The notes under the pieces are model-generated. The model was not told the origin of the DNA. It did not search any database and saw only the letters and a list, made by a program, of their open reading frames with translations. Positions 11,868-23,625 of a DNA stretch of 64,000 nt are shown here, in pieces; position 1 is the first letter of the stretch; the number at the start of each line of letters is the position of its first letter. A program made the position numbers and the translations under genes. Origin of the DNA: Diphasiastrum complanatum (lineage: Eukaryota; Streptophyta; Lycopodiopsida; Lycopodiales; Lycopodiaceae); the NCBI GenBank assembly GCA_029204225.1, contig CM055102.1, forward strand, positions 32,732,085 to 32,796,084. Direction: 5' to 3'.

Positions 11868-12917
11868 TGTTGGAAAGAGGTGTATAAAAGATAGGTCGAA
11901 TAAGATTCGAATAAAAAGAACTCGAACGACAAGAAAGAAAACTTATCGTGCACAACAGAATAGACTATCTTTCTCTCTCTTTATGCATGACTACGCCTAT
12001 CAATTTCGCACAAAAGAATAGTGATAAAAATCACATTCGATCTTATAGTAACTAACTTTGAAATCATTAGTACTACAACGATAGCCAAACATTTAAGCAT
12101 TGAATTATCAGACAAATAATCAGTCACGAAGAATTATAGAAATGCATACATTCTGAGACGAAGTTGAACGCAATAATAAGATAGTATTGATTCAGTATGA
12201 AAGTGAAATAGATGTAAATGAGTACAACAAGTTGCGGATTGAAGCCGCGTACTCTAAGCTATTTCTGAGCGACTAAAATATAAGTCTAAATTAAGCGCAA
12301 CTACTGATAAGCAGTAAGTGCAATAACAATCTCTAATCAACTCTAAAGAATTGAGCTAGAATGCTCAAGAGTGTTCAAGCTCGTAGGCTTGAGAGAAAGC
12401 TAACTATTTTGGCCATAAATAGTTTGTCTGCATAAATGAACGTGACTGTCACTCTGCAGAAATGAACGTAACTGTCATCATGGAGAAAGCGAAAAATGCG
12501 ACTTTTCGACAGTGTCGCAAAATCTCATTTCCTGAATATTGGGGTAGCCCCACACTTTGCCAAAGTCTTTTTCTTAACATTTGAGACACTTTGAAAAATA
12601 CAAAAAATGCGACACTGTAATTTTACTTGCAATTCTTGATAGACGAAAAATACGACACTGCATTTTTACTCAAAATTTTTGATAGTGTCGCTTTAAGAGA
12701 AAATTGACTGTAGCAAAAAGACAATTGTGTCGGGTTTTGTAGTGAGAGAAAATTCCTGACACTGTTGTCAAACTCCGTGTATTTCTGCAAACTGTGTAAA
12801 GACACTTGTAATTTTGTAGACTGTGTAAAACATGGGAGAATCCACAAAACTAGATAAACAGTTGGATGAAAATTAAAAATCGATTGGTCGATTAGTAGGA
12901 AGGAGAATAATCCAACA
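11868..12917 (-). repeat. LTR of copia family B, copy 1
   Basis: Bounded by TGTTGGAAAGAGG at 11868 and ...AATCCAACA at 12917, so TG...CA on either strand; 1,050 bp. On the minus strand it starts TGTTGGATTATTC and is preceded by the purine tract AAGGGAGAG (12918-12926). It is therefore the 3' LTR of the pol fragment at 12927-14690. Its end sequence is shared with the LTRs ending at 16888 and 19168. It is rich in GCGAC/TTCGAC-type motifs. Confidence 0.8.
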
Positions 12918-12926
12918 CTCTCCCTT

Positions 12927-14690
12927 AATCTGAATCCATGAATGCCTTGACCTTTTAACTTAGTTCTGCACAGAACGTTCTGTGTGCATCCAAGCTTAAT
13001 GCTTTAGTAAAAATATCTACTGTCATATCTTGCATTCAACAAAAATGCAATTTGACCTCTTTGTCAAGAACTTTGCTTCTGACATAGTGATACTTCAGTT
13101 CAATGTGCTTACTCCTAGAATGAAATCTAGGGTTGGCTGATAAGGCAATGGCACTTTGATTATCACAAAATAATAATGTCGGAGCATATTGATTCAGACT
13201 GATATCTGAAAGTAAGTTTCTCAACCAAATCCCTTCCTTTGTAGCTTTGTGAGGCTGCGATATACTCTGATCCTATAGAAGATAGAGCTATCGAAGATTG
13301 CTTGCGACTGTTCTAGGAAATTGGATAATTGTTGAGGAAGAATGTAAATTCGAAAGTGGATTTACGAGTGTCTACATCTCTTGCCCAACTTGCATCTTTT
13401 AAACCAATGAGTAAATTGAGTTTGTCGTTGTCGACTGCTCCATAACAAATGCAAAAGTCCATAGTAGCCCGAAGATATCTCATGACTATGATAAGAGCCT
13501 TCATATGTGTTAGACCAAGATTGGTCATGTATTGACTTAAAGAGCTGACTACAAAAGCTATGTCTGGCCTAGTACAGATCATTGCGTACATAAGAGATCC
13601 TAGAATAGAATGGTAAGGATACTCATGCATCTGCTGCTTCTCTTGAATTGTTTGAGGACACTGGTCCTTTGACAATTTGAGACCTGTTCCATCGATGAGA
13701 GAGCTAACTTGCAATTAATTAATTTATATTTGACTAATATATTTGCTGAGTAATGTAGATCAACTTTTGATTTCTGTCTTCGTGGATTTGAATACCAAGG
13801 TAGAAATGAGCTTCGTCCAAATTGGTCACGTTGAATTCAAAAGATAGCATAGTCTTGTATTCTTTTATCAGATTGATACTATTGCTAAAGAGTAATGTGT
13901 CATCCACATACAAAGTGATAATGATAAAAGATTGTTGCACTATCTTGAAGTAAACATTTGAATTTGAAGAGCTAGGTGTGTAGCCGTGATCAATAAAAAA
14001 AGTATTGATCCTTTGAAACCATGCTCGAGCAGATTGCTTCAAGCCATAAAGTGCCTTATGGAGTTTACACACATAATTGTATTTACCCTCGATAATATAA
14101 CCTTTGGGTTGCACCATGTAAATGTCTTCTTCAATAACTCCATTGAGATATGTTGTTTGTACATCCATTTGATGTATTTCCAAATCTGTTGCAACAACAA
14201 ACAATTATAAAAGTTGAATAGAAGAATGTTTAGCTACTGGACTGAAAGTCTTAGTATAATTGACATTTTATACCTGAGAAAATCCTCTGGCAACAAGTCG
14301 GGCTTTTCTTCTGTCGATGCTTCCGTCTGCTTTGTACTTGACTTTGAAAATCCATTTGCAATCAACTACGTTTCTGCTAGCAGGTAATTTGACAATCGTC
14401 CATGTTTGGTATTTGATAAGAGATGAATACTCTTTATCCATAGCTTCTTTCTAGAGATCTGAATCTGGCTAACTGAGTGCCTCTTCGACAGTCGTTGGCT
14501 CATGAACAAGGTAGGGTGTAGACTCATCGATATACCTGATAGGTGGTCTGCTAGCTCTTGATGATCTTCTGGGAAATAGAGGAAGTTGATCATTTTCATC
14601 ATATTGTAGTTGCTGAACTGCAACATTATCATCTTCAGATTCGTTGTTGGCATGTTGTTCGTCAAGAGTAGATGAGCTTGGACCTTCAAG
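12927..14690 (-). pseudogene. copia reverse transcriptase-RNase H, broken
   Basis: Minus-strand copia pol, C-terminal half. From high to low coordinates: linker and RT start (SSRASRPPIRYIDES, EAMDKEYSSLIKYQTW, DCKWIFKVKYKADGS), RT palm (QMDVQTTYLNGVIEEDIYM; KALYGLKQSARAWF; catalytic YVDD in IITLYVDDTLLFS at about 13900), the LGSLMYAMICTRPDIAF block, then the RNase H end (LFCDNQSAIALSANPRFHSR; SKHIELKYHYVRSK). Several stops and shifts split it (near 13734, 13313 and 14210). The CDNQSA and KHI..HY motifs place it firmly in Ty1/copia. It runs straight into its own purine tract and LTR at 12917. Confidence 0.88.
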
Positions 14691-14692
14691 AC

Positions 14693-15680
14693 CATGGAAG
14701 ACGAAATGAGCTCCATGAAGTAGAACAAGGTGTGGACTCTTGAGCCACTACCAGCCGACAAAAAGACTATCAAGTGTAAATGGGTCTACAAGCACAAGTA
14801 TGGACCAGACGACAATGTACTGAGATACAAAGCCATGCTAGTTACAAAGGGCCTCTCTCAGAGGTATGGCATTGACTATACAAAGACATTTTCTGCTATC
14901 GTGAAGCACACATCCCTATGCATATTATCTGCATATGCGGCTACCTATGATCTGAAGATCCACATTGTAGACGAGAAGACAACTTTCTTACATGGTGAGC
15001 TGAAAGAGGAGGTCTAGATGGACCAGTCACCAGGTTTTACCTGCGATTCACTTGTTGACTAGCTTGCAGAATGCATAGCAGCATCTATGGACTGAACAAT
15101 TCGCTAGACAGTGGCACAAGAAGAAGGATCACGCATTAATATCCTTAGGCTTCCAGCCTTTAATGGCTGACTGCAATGTTTATGTAAAGGTCATAATCGG
15201 ACAAATCATCATAGTTGGTGTCCACGTAGATGACATGCTAATTCTGTCACGGAGTGACAATCTAATTGCGTAGATGAAGGTAGATATTTTGAGGCACTTC
15301 AAAATATTGGACCTAGGAGAAGCCAAATGCTACTTGGGTTTGCAGATCGACAGAGATCTTCAGGTTGGGAGATTGTATCTACACCAGTCAAGATACATTC
15401 AGAAGATCATTGATGATTTCGACATGGCAGATTGCAAGGGAGTAAATACTCCAATGGTTCCTGGCACAATACTGATCAATGAAGACTATCCCAGAGATGA
15501 AGCAGAACGACAAGCAATGGAGCACAAGCCTTACAGAAGGCTTATCGGATCTTTGATGTACTTGGCAGACAATACGCTACCAGACATTGCTTATGCAGTG
15601 TTCAGGCTGAGCCAATTCAATATCAATCTAGGCCCAACGCATTGGAAGATCGCCAAGAGGATCTTGCAATATCTGCAGAA
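14693..15680 (+). pseudogene. second copia RT fragment, head-to-head with the last
   Basis: Plus-strand copia RT from a different subfamily: TIKCKWVYKHKYGPDDNV, MLVTKGLSQRYGIDYTKTF, DEKTTFLHGELKEEV, then from 15274 MKVDILRHFKILDLGEAKCY, YLGLQIDRD, YRRLIGSLMYLADNTLPDIA. The stretch holding the YVDD motif (about 15018-15270) has stops and shifts. The RNase H half is missing because an LTR begins at exactly 15681, in the middle of the RILQYLQ block. At its left end it abuts the minus-strand pol fragment, with both starting near their RT N-termini. Confidence 0.85.
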
Positions 15681-16888
15681 TGTTGGATTTATCTCCTTTA
15701 CTCTCCTAGATCCTATATTTATCTGCCTCCATTCATGGTGCTGTATTTTACTTGTGTTGTTGCACAGTCTGCATATTTACATGTAAAATAAGACAAGCGA
15801 AAAAGATGCGACTGTCTCATAAATACAAATAAATTTTTCACAAGCGAAAAAAAGACGAAAAAGTGACACTGCCCTACAAATGCCAAAGGTGTCCTTATAG
15901 AAAAACAAAGGTACCTTGTAAATCAATTTTTAAGACATTTGTCAAAGTGTCACATTTTTTGCATTTTCATCAACGTTAATTTTAGCAAAGACTGACGTCG
16001 CAACCTTGTCACGCTCATCCCATGCACTATGCAATCAGATTTGACAATGACAACAGCCACCCATGATCTCCCATAGACAGCACAACCACTTTTGTACTTT
16101 CTTCATCTGCACACCTATAAAAATTATGTATATACTGAATACCATCTGCGTATTCAAAAAATGAACAGAAAACATATCAGAACAATATCAGATTAGAAGA
16201 GAGAGAGCAAAACATCATCGATAATCAGAGATAGACATCGTAGATGCTTTTGTGCATTGATTCTTTTCTTCTAGATGTATTGTCAGTAATAATCACCTTT
16301 ACAGATTGTGTGATTAGCTTTGTGAAGCACGTGATTACGTTTGCTATTGTTTTGTTCTCACCTGCATTATTGACATGTATATTTTGTTATATGTAATCTG
16401 ATTACAGTTCTGTTTGTTCTACGTTCAGATGCAAGTAACAATCTAGGGTTAAAATGCACCATTATTTATCCAAATAATAGATTGAAGTCTTGATGGTATC
16501 TGCTCTTCGCGAATTATTATTAGTCTAGTTGTTCGCGACTAATATTTAGTCTTGCTTCTTGTGACTAATTCGCGACTGATTATTATTCTAGCTCTTCGCG
16601 AATAATTTGCGACTAATAATTTGTCTAGTTGTTTGCGACAAATTATCTTTCTGATGTTTTTGATGTTTAATATTTGGCTACATAATTAGATCGAACATGA
16701 TTTCTATCACTAATGTTCTGTTCAAGTCTGATAGGCGTGGTCATTCTTGAGAAAAGAATGAGATAGCTTACTCCGCTACGCATGAACAATTTTTGTTCAA
16801 GTTCGGTTCTTTTTTGAGTTTCAAGTTCACTTCTTTTCGTGCTCATTTCTTTTTTGAGTTATCTTTCTTCACACCCCTCTTTCCAACA
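15681..16888 (+). repeat. LTR of copia family B, copy 2
   Basis: 1,208 bp from TGTTGGATTTATC to ...CTCTTTCCAACA, TG...CA, followed at once by a primer site. It is a 5' LTR in plus orientation inserted in an RT fragment. It carries an array of TTCGCGA/GCGACTAAT units at about 16503-16650. Much of it matches, inverted, the LTR at 19168-19944. Confidence 0.82.
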
Positions 16889-16900
16889 TGGTATTAGAGC
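16889..16900 (+). other. primer-binding site of LTR copy 2
   Basis: TGGTATTAGAGC directly follows the LTR. It has one mismatch to the usual TGGTATCAGAGC. The internal region is lost within about 150 bp, where a minus-strand copia fragment begins. Confidence 0.8.
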
Positions 16901-17044
16901 TATTTCTGTAGCCTGATAAGCTTCCACGGTAACAAGACTCTACTAGCCGATAGAGCAATTGTCTTCTTGTTCTGTAATTTAGCACCAGATTTTCATACTT
17001 AAGTCATTGATAGTTATTCCTATCACCTATACTAATCTTCCACA

Positions 17045-18469
17045 TGGATTTCCAAGGAAAAGTAAGATGATAATGAGATAGTGTCTTGTTTCTTTGACAT
17101 CCATGATATAGCTCCATCACCTACGAAAATACAATAAGCACTTATGGATTTCCTATCCTTTGTATTTCCAGCATAGTCCAAATCTTAAAATCCAAACAAG
17201 TTAGATGATGATCCCTCATACAATATGCCCAAATATCGAGCTCCGATGATATACCTCAAAACTCGTTTTCCTAGCTTCCAATGCCCCTCACTAGGATCTT
17301 GCATGAATTGACTCAATTTTTCTAGTAATGCTTAGATAGATGAGTGAACCAACTAGCTTCCTATAGAGAGTAATGTCCTTGAAGGATCTTTCATTACCTC
17401 TTATAGTTAGCTTTACATGAGATTCCATTGGTGTATCCCAAGCTTTTGCATCTACCATATGAAATCTTTCTAGAATAGAATTAGCATACTCCTCTTGACA
17501 AACGAAAGTAGATTGAGAAGATCTAATGACTTCTATTCCCAAAATGTAATGCAAGCTACCAAGATAATGCACCTCAAACTCCTTCTTAAGAGCACTCTTG
17601 ATATCCTCCACATCTTGATTGTTTCCACCACTCAAGATGATATCATCCACATAGATTAGCAAGATGGTAACATCATGTCCAGCAAAACTATAATAAAGTG
17701 AATGATCATACTCACTCATAGAAAAGCCTTGAGAGAGTAAAAAAGTGTTAAGCTTAGCATACCAACTCCTTGGTGTCTGCTTAAGCCCATACAAACTCTT
17801 TTGTAGTAAACACACATGCTTTGGCTTTTTAGGTGAAATGTAGCTCTCGGATTACTCCATGTACACTTCCTCCTCAAGATCACCATTCAAAAATGCATTT
17901 GTAATGTCCAATTGCCATAGATTCCATCCATAAAGAGTAGCAAGAGAAATGATGACCCGAATACTCACCATCTTTTCCACAGGTGCAAAGGTTTCATTAT
18001 AGTCAATACCATGTTCTTGAGCATATCCTTTTGTCACCAACCTTGCCTTGTACTTGTTGATAGATCCATCTTGGTTTGTCTTCACCTTGAAGATCCATTT
18101 GCATCCAATAGCTTTCTTGTCCTTAGGTAACTCCACCAATCTCCATGTTCCATTATTCATAAGAGCTTGATAGTCGAGATCCATTGCTTGGATCCACTCC
18201 TCTTTGATCATTGCTTCATCTACACATGTATCGAAAGAGGTTAGGAAAGCAACATAATTTCCAGAAACTACTTGCGTACCCTTCTCATCAAAAGTGAGCC
18301 TTGAAGGCATTTGTCTTTCCCTTGATGTTCTCCTTGACTTTTGACTTGATGATGGTCCTTCATCATCAGCTAATCGTATGTTTAAGTATGTTTCTGTTGA
18401 TGTTGCATGGTGGCGGTGGATCATGGTAGTTTGAAAAACTTCATGCCTGAGCCAATAGTTCGTCCTCAC
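17045..18469 (-). pseudogene. copia RT-RNase H fragment, third subfamily
   Basis: Minus-strand copia pol. From high to low: linker and RT start (RMPSRLTFDEKGTQ variants; EEWIQAMDLDYQALMNNGTW; KAIGCKWIFKVKTNQDGS; KARLVTKGYAQEHGIDYNET), LDITNAFLNGDLEEEVYME, then a stop near 17850. Next come LLQKSLYGLKQTPRSWYAKL, the catalytic YVDD in LLIYVDDIILSGG (about 17645), FHMVDAKAWDTPMES, and RNase H pieces down to about 17050 (HWKLGKRVLRYIIGARYLGI). It is less decayed than its neighbours: two long frames cover most of RT. It lacks LTRs of its own in view. Confidence 0.87.
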
Positions 18470-18784
18470 CCTGGAGTGTCGAGCTAACTTGAAGTGTCGG
18501 CCTTCTGAGTATGTGGCGAAAATGTCAAAAAAGTCGAAGGTTGGCTGAAAACAAAATCTTGGGTCATTTTAGACCTATTGTCACCTTTTATCAAAATGTG
18601 AAAAACGCGAAAAATGCAAACTGTGCAAAAAACAGTTCAAATATGCAGACTGTGCCAAAACTAGTTAAAATATGCAGCAATCTAGAAATACAAGAAAGAA
18701 TACTAAGGCTTTAAAATAGAAACTCAATGTTTTTTTAGTTCTCTCTTAAACCGTGTATTTTTCTAATTCCTAAGTTGGCTCTCT

Positions 18785-19146
18785 ACCTTTCAAACATTGC
18801 CTTATCCAATGCCTTCGTAAAGATATCAGGTACCATATGCTTTATCGATATAAAGACAGTCGTCCTTCTCAGCCAAATCCCTAATCAAGTGATACTTGAT
18901 GGTGATGTGCTTCGTTCTAGAGTGAAACAATAGGTCTTTTGTCAGATGAATAGTAGAGGTGTTGTCCATGTGCAGGATCAACGGTTCATCGATATTCAGT
19001 CCACCCAAGAACTGTTTGAGCCAATGTCAACTCGTTGGCCATTTTGGCTGCAGCAACATAATCTGCCTCACAGGATGATTGGACAGTTTCCAGCTTGCAT
19101 CACTGTAGGATTCAATCTTGAATCCTGCATCTCAACAATAGCATAG
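18785..19146 (-). pseudogene. copia RNase H tail fragment
   Basis: Minus-strand end of a copia polyprotein: LTWLKQFLGGLNIDEPLILH, MDNTSTIHLTKDLLFHSRTK, HITIKYHLIRDLAEK, then DIFTKALDKAMFER and a stop. It begins directly beside the LTR end at 19168 with no primer site, so the whole gag-PR-IN-RT section has been deleted. The 18490-18725 stretch below it contains GCGAAAAATGC-type sequence like the family B LTRs and may be its 3' LTR remnant. Confidence 0.78.
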
Positions 19147-19167
19147 GTCGTAATTCTTTGTATTCTA

Positions 19168-19944
19168 TGTTGGAAAGAGGGGTGTGAAGAAAGGTAACTC
19201 AAAAAAGAAACGAACATGAAAATAAACAAACTCAAAACTTGCTAAAGAAATGAACTCGAACAAAAATTGTTCGTGTGCAGAGTAATAAGCTATCTTACTC
19301 TTTCCTCAAGCATAAATATGCTTATCAGACTCGAACAGAACATCAGTGATAGAAATCACGTTCGATCTGATTACGTAGCCAAACATTAAGCATCAAAAAC
19401 ATCAAAAAAGATAACAAACAACTTGACAAATTATTAGTTGCAAATTATTTGCAAAGATCTAGACTAATAATCAGTCGCTAACTAGTTGCAAAAAACAAGA
19501 CTAAATATTAGTCGCGAACAACTAGACTAATAATAATTCGCAAAGAGCAGACAACCAGATTAGGTAATTAGAAAGCTAGACAGAATTTAGAAAAGCATTG
19601 CAATATTGACACAAATCTGAACGCAGAACAAACAGAGCTATAATCGGATTAAGTATAACAAAATATACATGTCAATAATTCAGGTGAGCACAAAACAATA
19701 GCGGACGTAATCGCGTGCTTTACAAAGCTAATCACACAATCTGTAAAGGTGATGAACCTATTACTAACAATACATCTGGAAGAAAAGAATCAATGCACGA
19801 AAGCATCTACGATGTCTACCTCTGATTATCAATGATGTTTCGTTCTCTCTCTTCTATTCTGATGTCGTTCTGATACGTTTTCATTTTTTGAATACGCAAA
19901 TGGTATTTAATATATACATAATTTTTACAGGTGTGCATATGAAG
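19168..19944 (-). repeat. LTR of copia family B, copy 3 (truncated)
   Basis: Starts TGTTGGAAAGAGGGGTG and matches the reverse complement of about 16105-16888. Shared marks are ATTCGCGA/GTCGCGAAC repeats, TACATGTCAATAATTCAGG and ATACATCTGGAAG. Similarity ends near 19944, so roughly the outer third of the LTR is missing. It forms an inverted pair with copy 2, separated by about 2.3 kb. Confidence 0.8.
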
Positions 19945-19975
19945 TTGTGTGCATTAACACTTAATGCCTTTGTGA

Positions 19976-20820
19976 GATCAAAGCATTGGAAGATTTCCGC
20001 GGACAAGCGAACAAGAAACTTGAGAAGTTTGCGAAGACTTTTTCTACCAGGAAATATGTTTGGTATTCTATTTGTATAGGAAATCACATAGTGAATGAGT
20101 GTCCTCAATTGAAAAAAAACGAATGGAAATCAGTGTATGCCATTTGTGTAATTCGCTTGATCATGAGACTGTTTTTTGCAACTTCAATTCTCGGATAATT
20201 CAGCAATATTGAGAACCACAGTATGGAGGAAATCCAGCAGCCAGACCTCGACAATCTGCTCTTGGATACCCGGAACGTTTAGCCTTACCTGCCTCACCAA
20301 AGCACTCTGCTCCTCCTGCCAATTTGATGGAACCAGAACTGTATAGAAGTGTCGAGCAATGGAACTATGGTAATGATCAAGAAGGTGGATCTTCAAAACA
20401 ATATGCTATTTATGTTGTCGTGCAACAACAAACATCTAGAAACTGGACTAGAGCACCACTTGGATGCTTTGCATGTGGAGAAAATCATAGAGTTGCAGAA
20501 TGTCCAAATAAAGAAAAATCTGTACCATTCTGTCATGACTGTGGTTATGGGCATTGCTATAAAGACTGTCCAGCAAGACCGAAGCCACTACCAGCTACAG
20601 CTCTTGTAAACTTGATAACAATCAAGCGAAGACTAGTACCTCAGAATAAATCAAGTGTACCCTTGATGGTAGTCACCAGAGCACAGAAGCAGAAAGAACC
20701 AGTAGTGGATCCAGTATTTGTTGATTCTATACCGTTAACTGATATACCAACAACATTTGGAGTCTATCCAAATCTTCATGTAGAAAAAAGAAGATGTCAG
20801 GATATGAGGTAGTGGATTAA
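19976..20820 (+). pseudogene. gypsy-type gag with four zinc knuckles, broken
   Basis: Nucleocapsid-like region. Knuckle 1, 20064-20102: YSICIGNHIVNEC, first Cys changed to Tyr. Knuckle 2, 20138-20179: CHLCNSLDHETVFC, CX2CX4HX4C. Knuckle 3, 20465-20503: CFACGENHRVAEC. Knuckle 4, 20531-20569: CHDCGYGHCYKDC. Knuckles 3 and 4 are CX2CX3HX4C. Knuckle 1 is in another frame; the A8 run at 20112-20119 is a likely slip site. A stop lies between knuckles 2 and 3. Downstream is a basic stretch (TRAQKQKEPVVDP) leading to the protease region. Gypsy assignment comes from what follows. It could not encode an intact protein now. Confidence 0.75.
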
Positions 20821-20926
20821 ACATCTGCAAGAAGAAGAGGAGCTTGAAGCTACTAAAGCAACAGTCGAAGTTCGTTCTTCACCATTGTAGCCACCAAAAA
20901 ATTCACGTACAGATAGGAATGATCAG

Positions 20927-22035
20927 TTGCATCATCATGAAGAACCCTTCAAGATGACTGAACCAGAAGCGCCGCAAACAGAACTGCTAATGAATATTTT
21001 GTCTAGTAAGATCAATATTTCATTGGGAGAGTTCTTGAAGTTGGTGCCAAAAGCAAAAGAAATCTTAGCGCAAAAGTTAGCTCAAGCAAAACCAGAAGTC
21101 CATCAAGAGCCACTTTTTTGTGCTGGATTTGAAGAATCTAATGAAGTGCTCCATGTTGGAGCCGCTTGGGAAAGTGTACAAAAAAATATCACTCTATCGA
21201 TACAACATAGAAAATTTCCTAAGGAAGCAGCCGTTATAAATGGCGGTTCAGGGGTTAACCCGATTTCTACAAAGCTATCTGCAAAATGGGGCCTTACAAA
21301 GATCAAGCCTGCTACATTTGCTATTAAGTTAGGTGACAAACGATAGTTTGTCTGTGAGGAATGGTTGAAGATATACCTGTCAAAATTTTGGGAGTACAGT
21401 TCGTCATTACTTTCTTAGTAATGGACTTACTTGAAGCACCAAATCGTGCAGTCAAAGTTGATCCTGTAACTTGGACTATCAAACCAATGGTTCAAAAAGA
21501 GGATGATGATTCCTCAACAACAGATCATACTTGTGACCGACCAGAGAAAAATTTGGGAGCTCATTACAATTCTCAAACGGATACTGTCAACTGGAATGAA
21601 GCTCTTGCAACGATTGATTGTACAGCAGGATATATGTGTCAACAAGATAATCAGTCAGATTTGAGTGGGATTTCATTATTGGATCAAACTTTGGATACAC
21701 CAATCACTTTTCATTGAATGTGCTGAATGTACCTTGGATATCAATGGAACCTATATCAGATCTGATTGAAGATGATCTCATTCCTGTGAGTCATGCCTTG
21801 ACTTATGATGGCAATGTAGAACTTACTGATGAGCAGATTCTAAATCATATGGATCCGACCAGATTTGGAGTGTGTAACGTTTCTAATGAACCAACAATAA
21901 AACTGCCCAAAGCAGTTATATTGAAGGAAGACAGGATCACAGGGTCAATGACAAAGAAACAAGACAAGCAACATTATAATACAGTTCTGAAATGGGAAAA
22001 TCCTCCTCAAAAGATTGATTCAGAGAATGTGCCAC
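20927..22035 (+). pseudogene. gypsy protease region with Asp-to-Asn active site
   Basis: Continues the gag-pol of the preceding fragment. The retropepsin loop reads AAVINGGSGVNPIS at about 21230-21270. Relatives have LDGGSGVN, so the catalytic Asp codon (21239-21241) is now Asn. Frames break at 21346 and 21717. Beyond is a poorly conserved linker with no motif I can name. At about 22037 the sequence switches to minus-strand gypsy pol. Confidence 0.7.
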
Positions 22036-22036
22036 C

Positions 22037-22700
22037 CGTACTAGATGAAATCAGCATCTAACAACTTTTGCAACTCTTGCTTGATCAGCTCCGTATAGTT
22101 CGGGTTGCAACGATAATAGCTACTCACCTTGGGGACTGCTCCATCCACCAAGGGTATGGTATGTTGGAATTTTGTTTGAAAATAAAATTATCTTGTAAAA
22201 CCTAGTTGGAGTTGGGTAATTGGAGTAAAAGTCCACGCAAAGCAATCATGATACTTAATAAGTAACATTCTGAGTGCTTGATACTGTTCAGGATTAAGTT
22301 GTGATCCAACTTGTACAATATTTTCTGGTTCTCCTAGTTTAGCAAGATTCATTGGTTGTGTCCTAGATGGGCCATCGTAAACATCTTTCAATTTTGGCAC
22401 ATAGTCTTCGGGTTCACGATGTGGTTTAGGTAACATGATAATCACATCATCCAGTGTATAATGCTTAAAATGTTTGGGCATATCATGATGGATGACATAT
22501 GCTTGTTCTTTGTCGAAAGGACTTATCTTGGATCTTCGCTTAGTCTTCTTAGCAGGAATTGATCGTGGAGGTGATGACTTCCGAGATGATGATGTCTTGC
22601 TAGAATTTTGACTTGTAGAATCATCCTTGACTTGCCCTTTGCCTTTATCCAACGTCAGTTTTTGAACATACCATACATTTAGTACGTGATGCAGTTCCAA
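22037..22700 (-). pseudogene. gypsy pol fragment in inverted orientation
   Basis: Minus strand: basic, Ser-rich linker (KKTKRRSKISPFDKEQAYVI), then LNPEQYQALRMLLIKYHDCF, the conserved lead-in to gypsy RT, then a stop, then YYRCNPNYTELIKQELQKLL and DADFI at 22037-22135. The last block is homologous to a plus-strand block at 22700-22790 (FYHCNPNVADLIKKEL, MLDANFI). So two related RT starts face opposite ways about 560 bp apart. Confidence 0.75.
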
Positions 22701-23625
22701 AGGTTACAAAGTTCTATCACTGTAATCCTAATGTTGCGGATCTAATAAAGAAAGAGCTTTAGAGAATGCTTGACGCCAATTTCATTTATGAGATCGAGCA
22801 TACCGAATGAGTTTCACTGATTGTCATTGTTCCTAAGAAGAATGAGAAATTGAAAATTTGTGTGAATCTCAAGGCTTTGAACAAAATGACAAGGAAGGCT
22901 TACTTTCCGTTATTTTTTACTGAAAGCATTTTGGATCGCCTTGTTGGAGCAAAAGCTTATAGTTTCCTGGATGGACTTAGTGGTTACAACTAGGTTAAGA
23001 TTGCACCTGCAGATCGTCACAAAACGGCTTTTGCAACAAAATGGGCACCTATGCTTACAAAGTAATGTCGTTTGGACTTTGTAATGCACCAAGTTTGTTC
23101 CAAAGAGTAATGCAATTTGTTTTTAAAGATTATTCCCAGAAATTCTTTGAAATTTACTTGATAACCTGGGGGTCCATAGTACAGATACAGACCAGCTGGA
23201 TTGATTGGAGAAAGTATTTGAAAGATGTCGCAAATATCAAATTTTCCTAAATCCAGTAAAATGACAAATATGGGTTTCCCACGGAGTTGTGCTTGGGCAT
23301 GTGATATCGAGACATGGCATTGCCACAGATTATTCTAAAATCAAGCTTATTGTGGAATTGCCACCGCCAACAACAATTTGTGGAGTTTATGTGTTTATGG
23401 GTCATGAGAACTACTATTGAATTTTTATTATCTTCTTTGCAGATTTAGCACGACCTATATACAAACTGATATTCTTCCTATTTGGACTGTAAAGGCGTTA
23501 GAAGCCTTTGAAAAATTAAAAAAAAAAACATAAAAACTTCAGCACCGATACTATGTTCTCCAGATTGGACGGTTGAATTTCATGTTCACACAGATGCCTC
23601 GAAGTATGCCATTGGATCAGTTTTG
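22697..23625 (+). pseudogene. gypsy reverse transcriptase-RNase H start
   Basis: Plus strand: VIVPKKNEKLKICVNLKALN, SFLDGLSGYN, KVMSFGLCNAPSLFQRVMQF (the gypsy FGLCNAP-FQ block at about 23050-23120), heavily broken over the YxDD region, then RNase H start VEFHVHTDASKYAIGSVLMQ at about 23570-23625. Stops occur at several points. It ends exactly where copia integrase text begins, without a frame change. Confidence 0.8.

Noticed and set aside
14366-14773. A 135-codon minus-strand protein
   Set aside because: The copia RT linker and N-terminus read in a different frame of the same bases; this one is a shadow.
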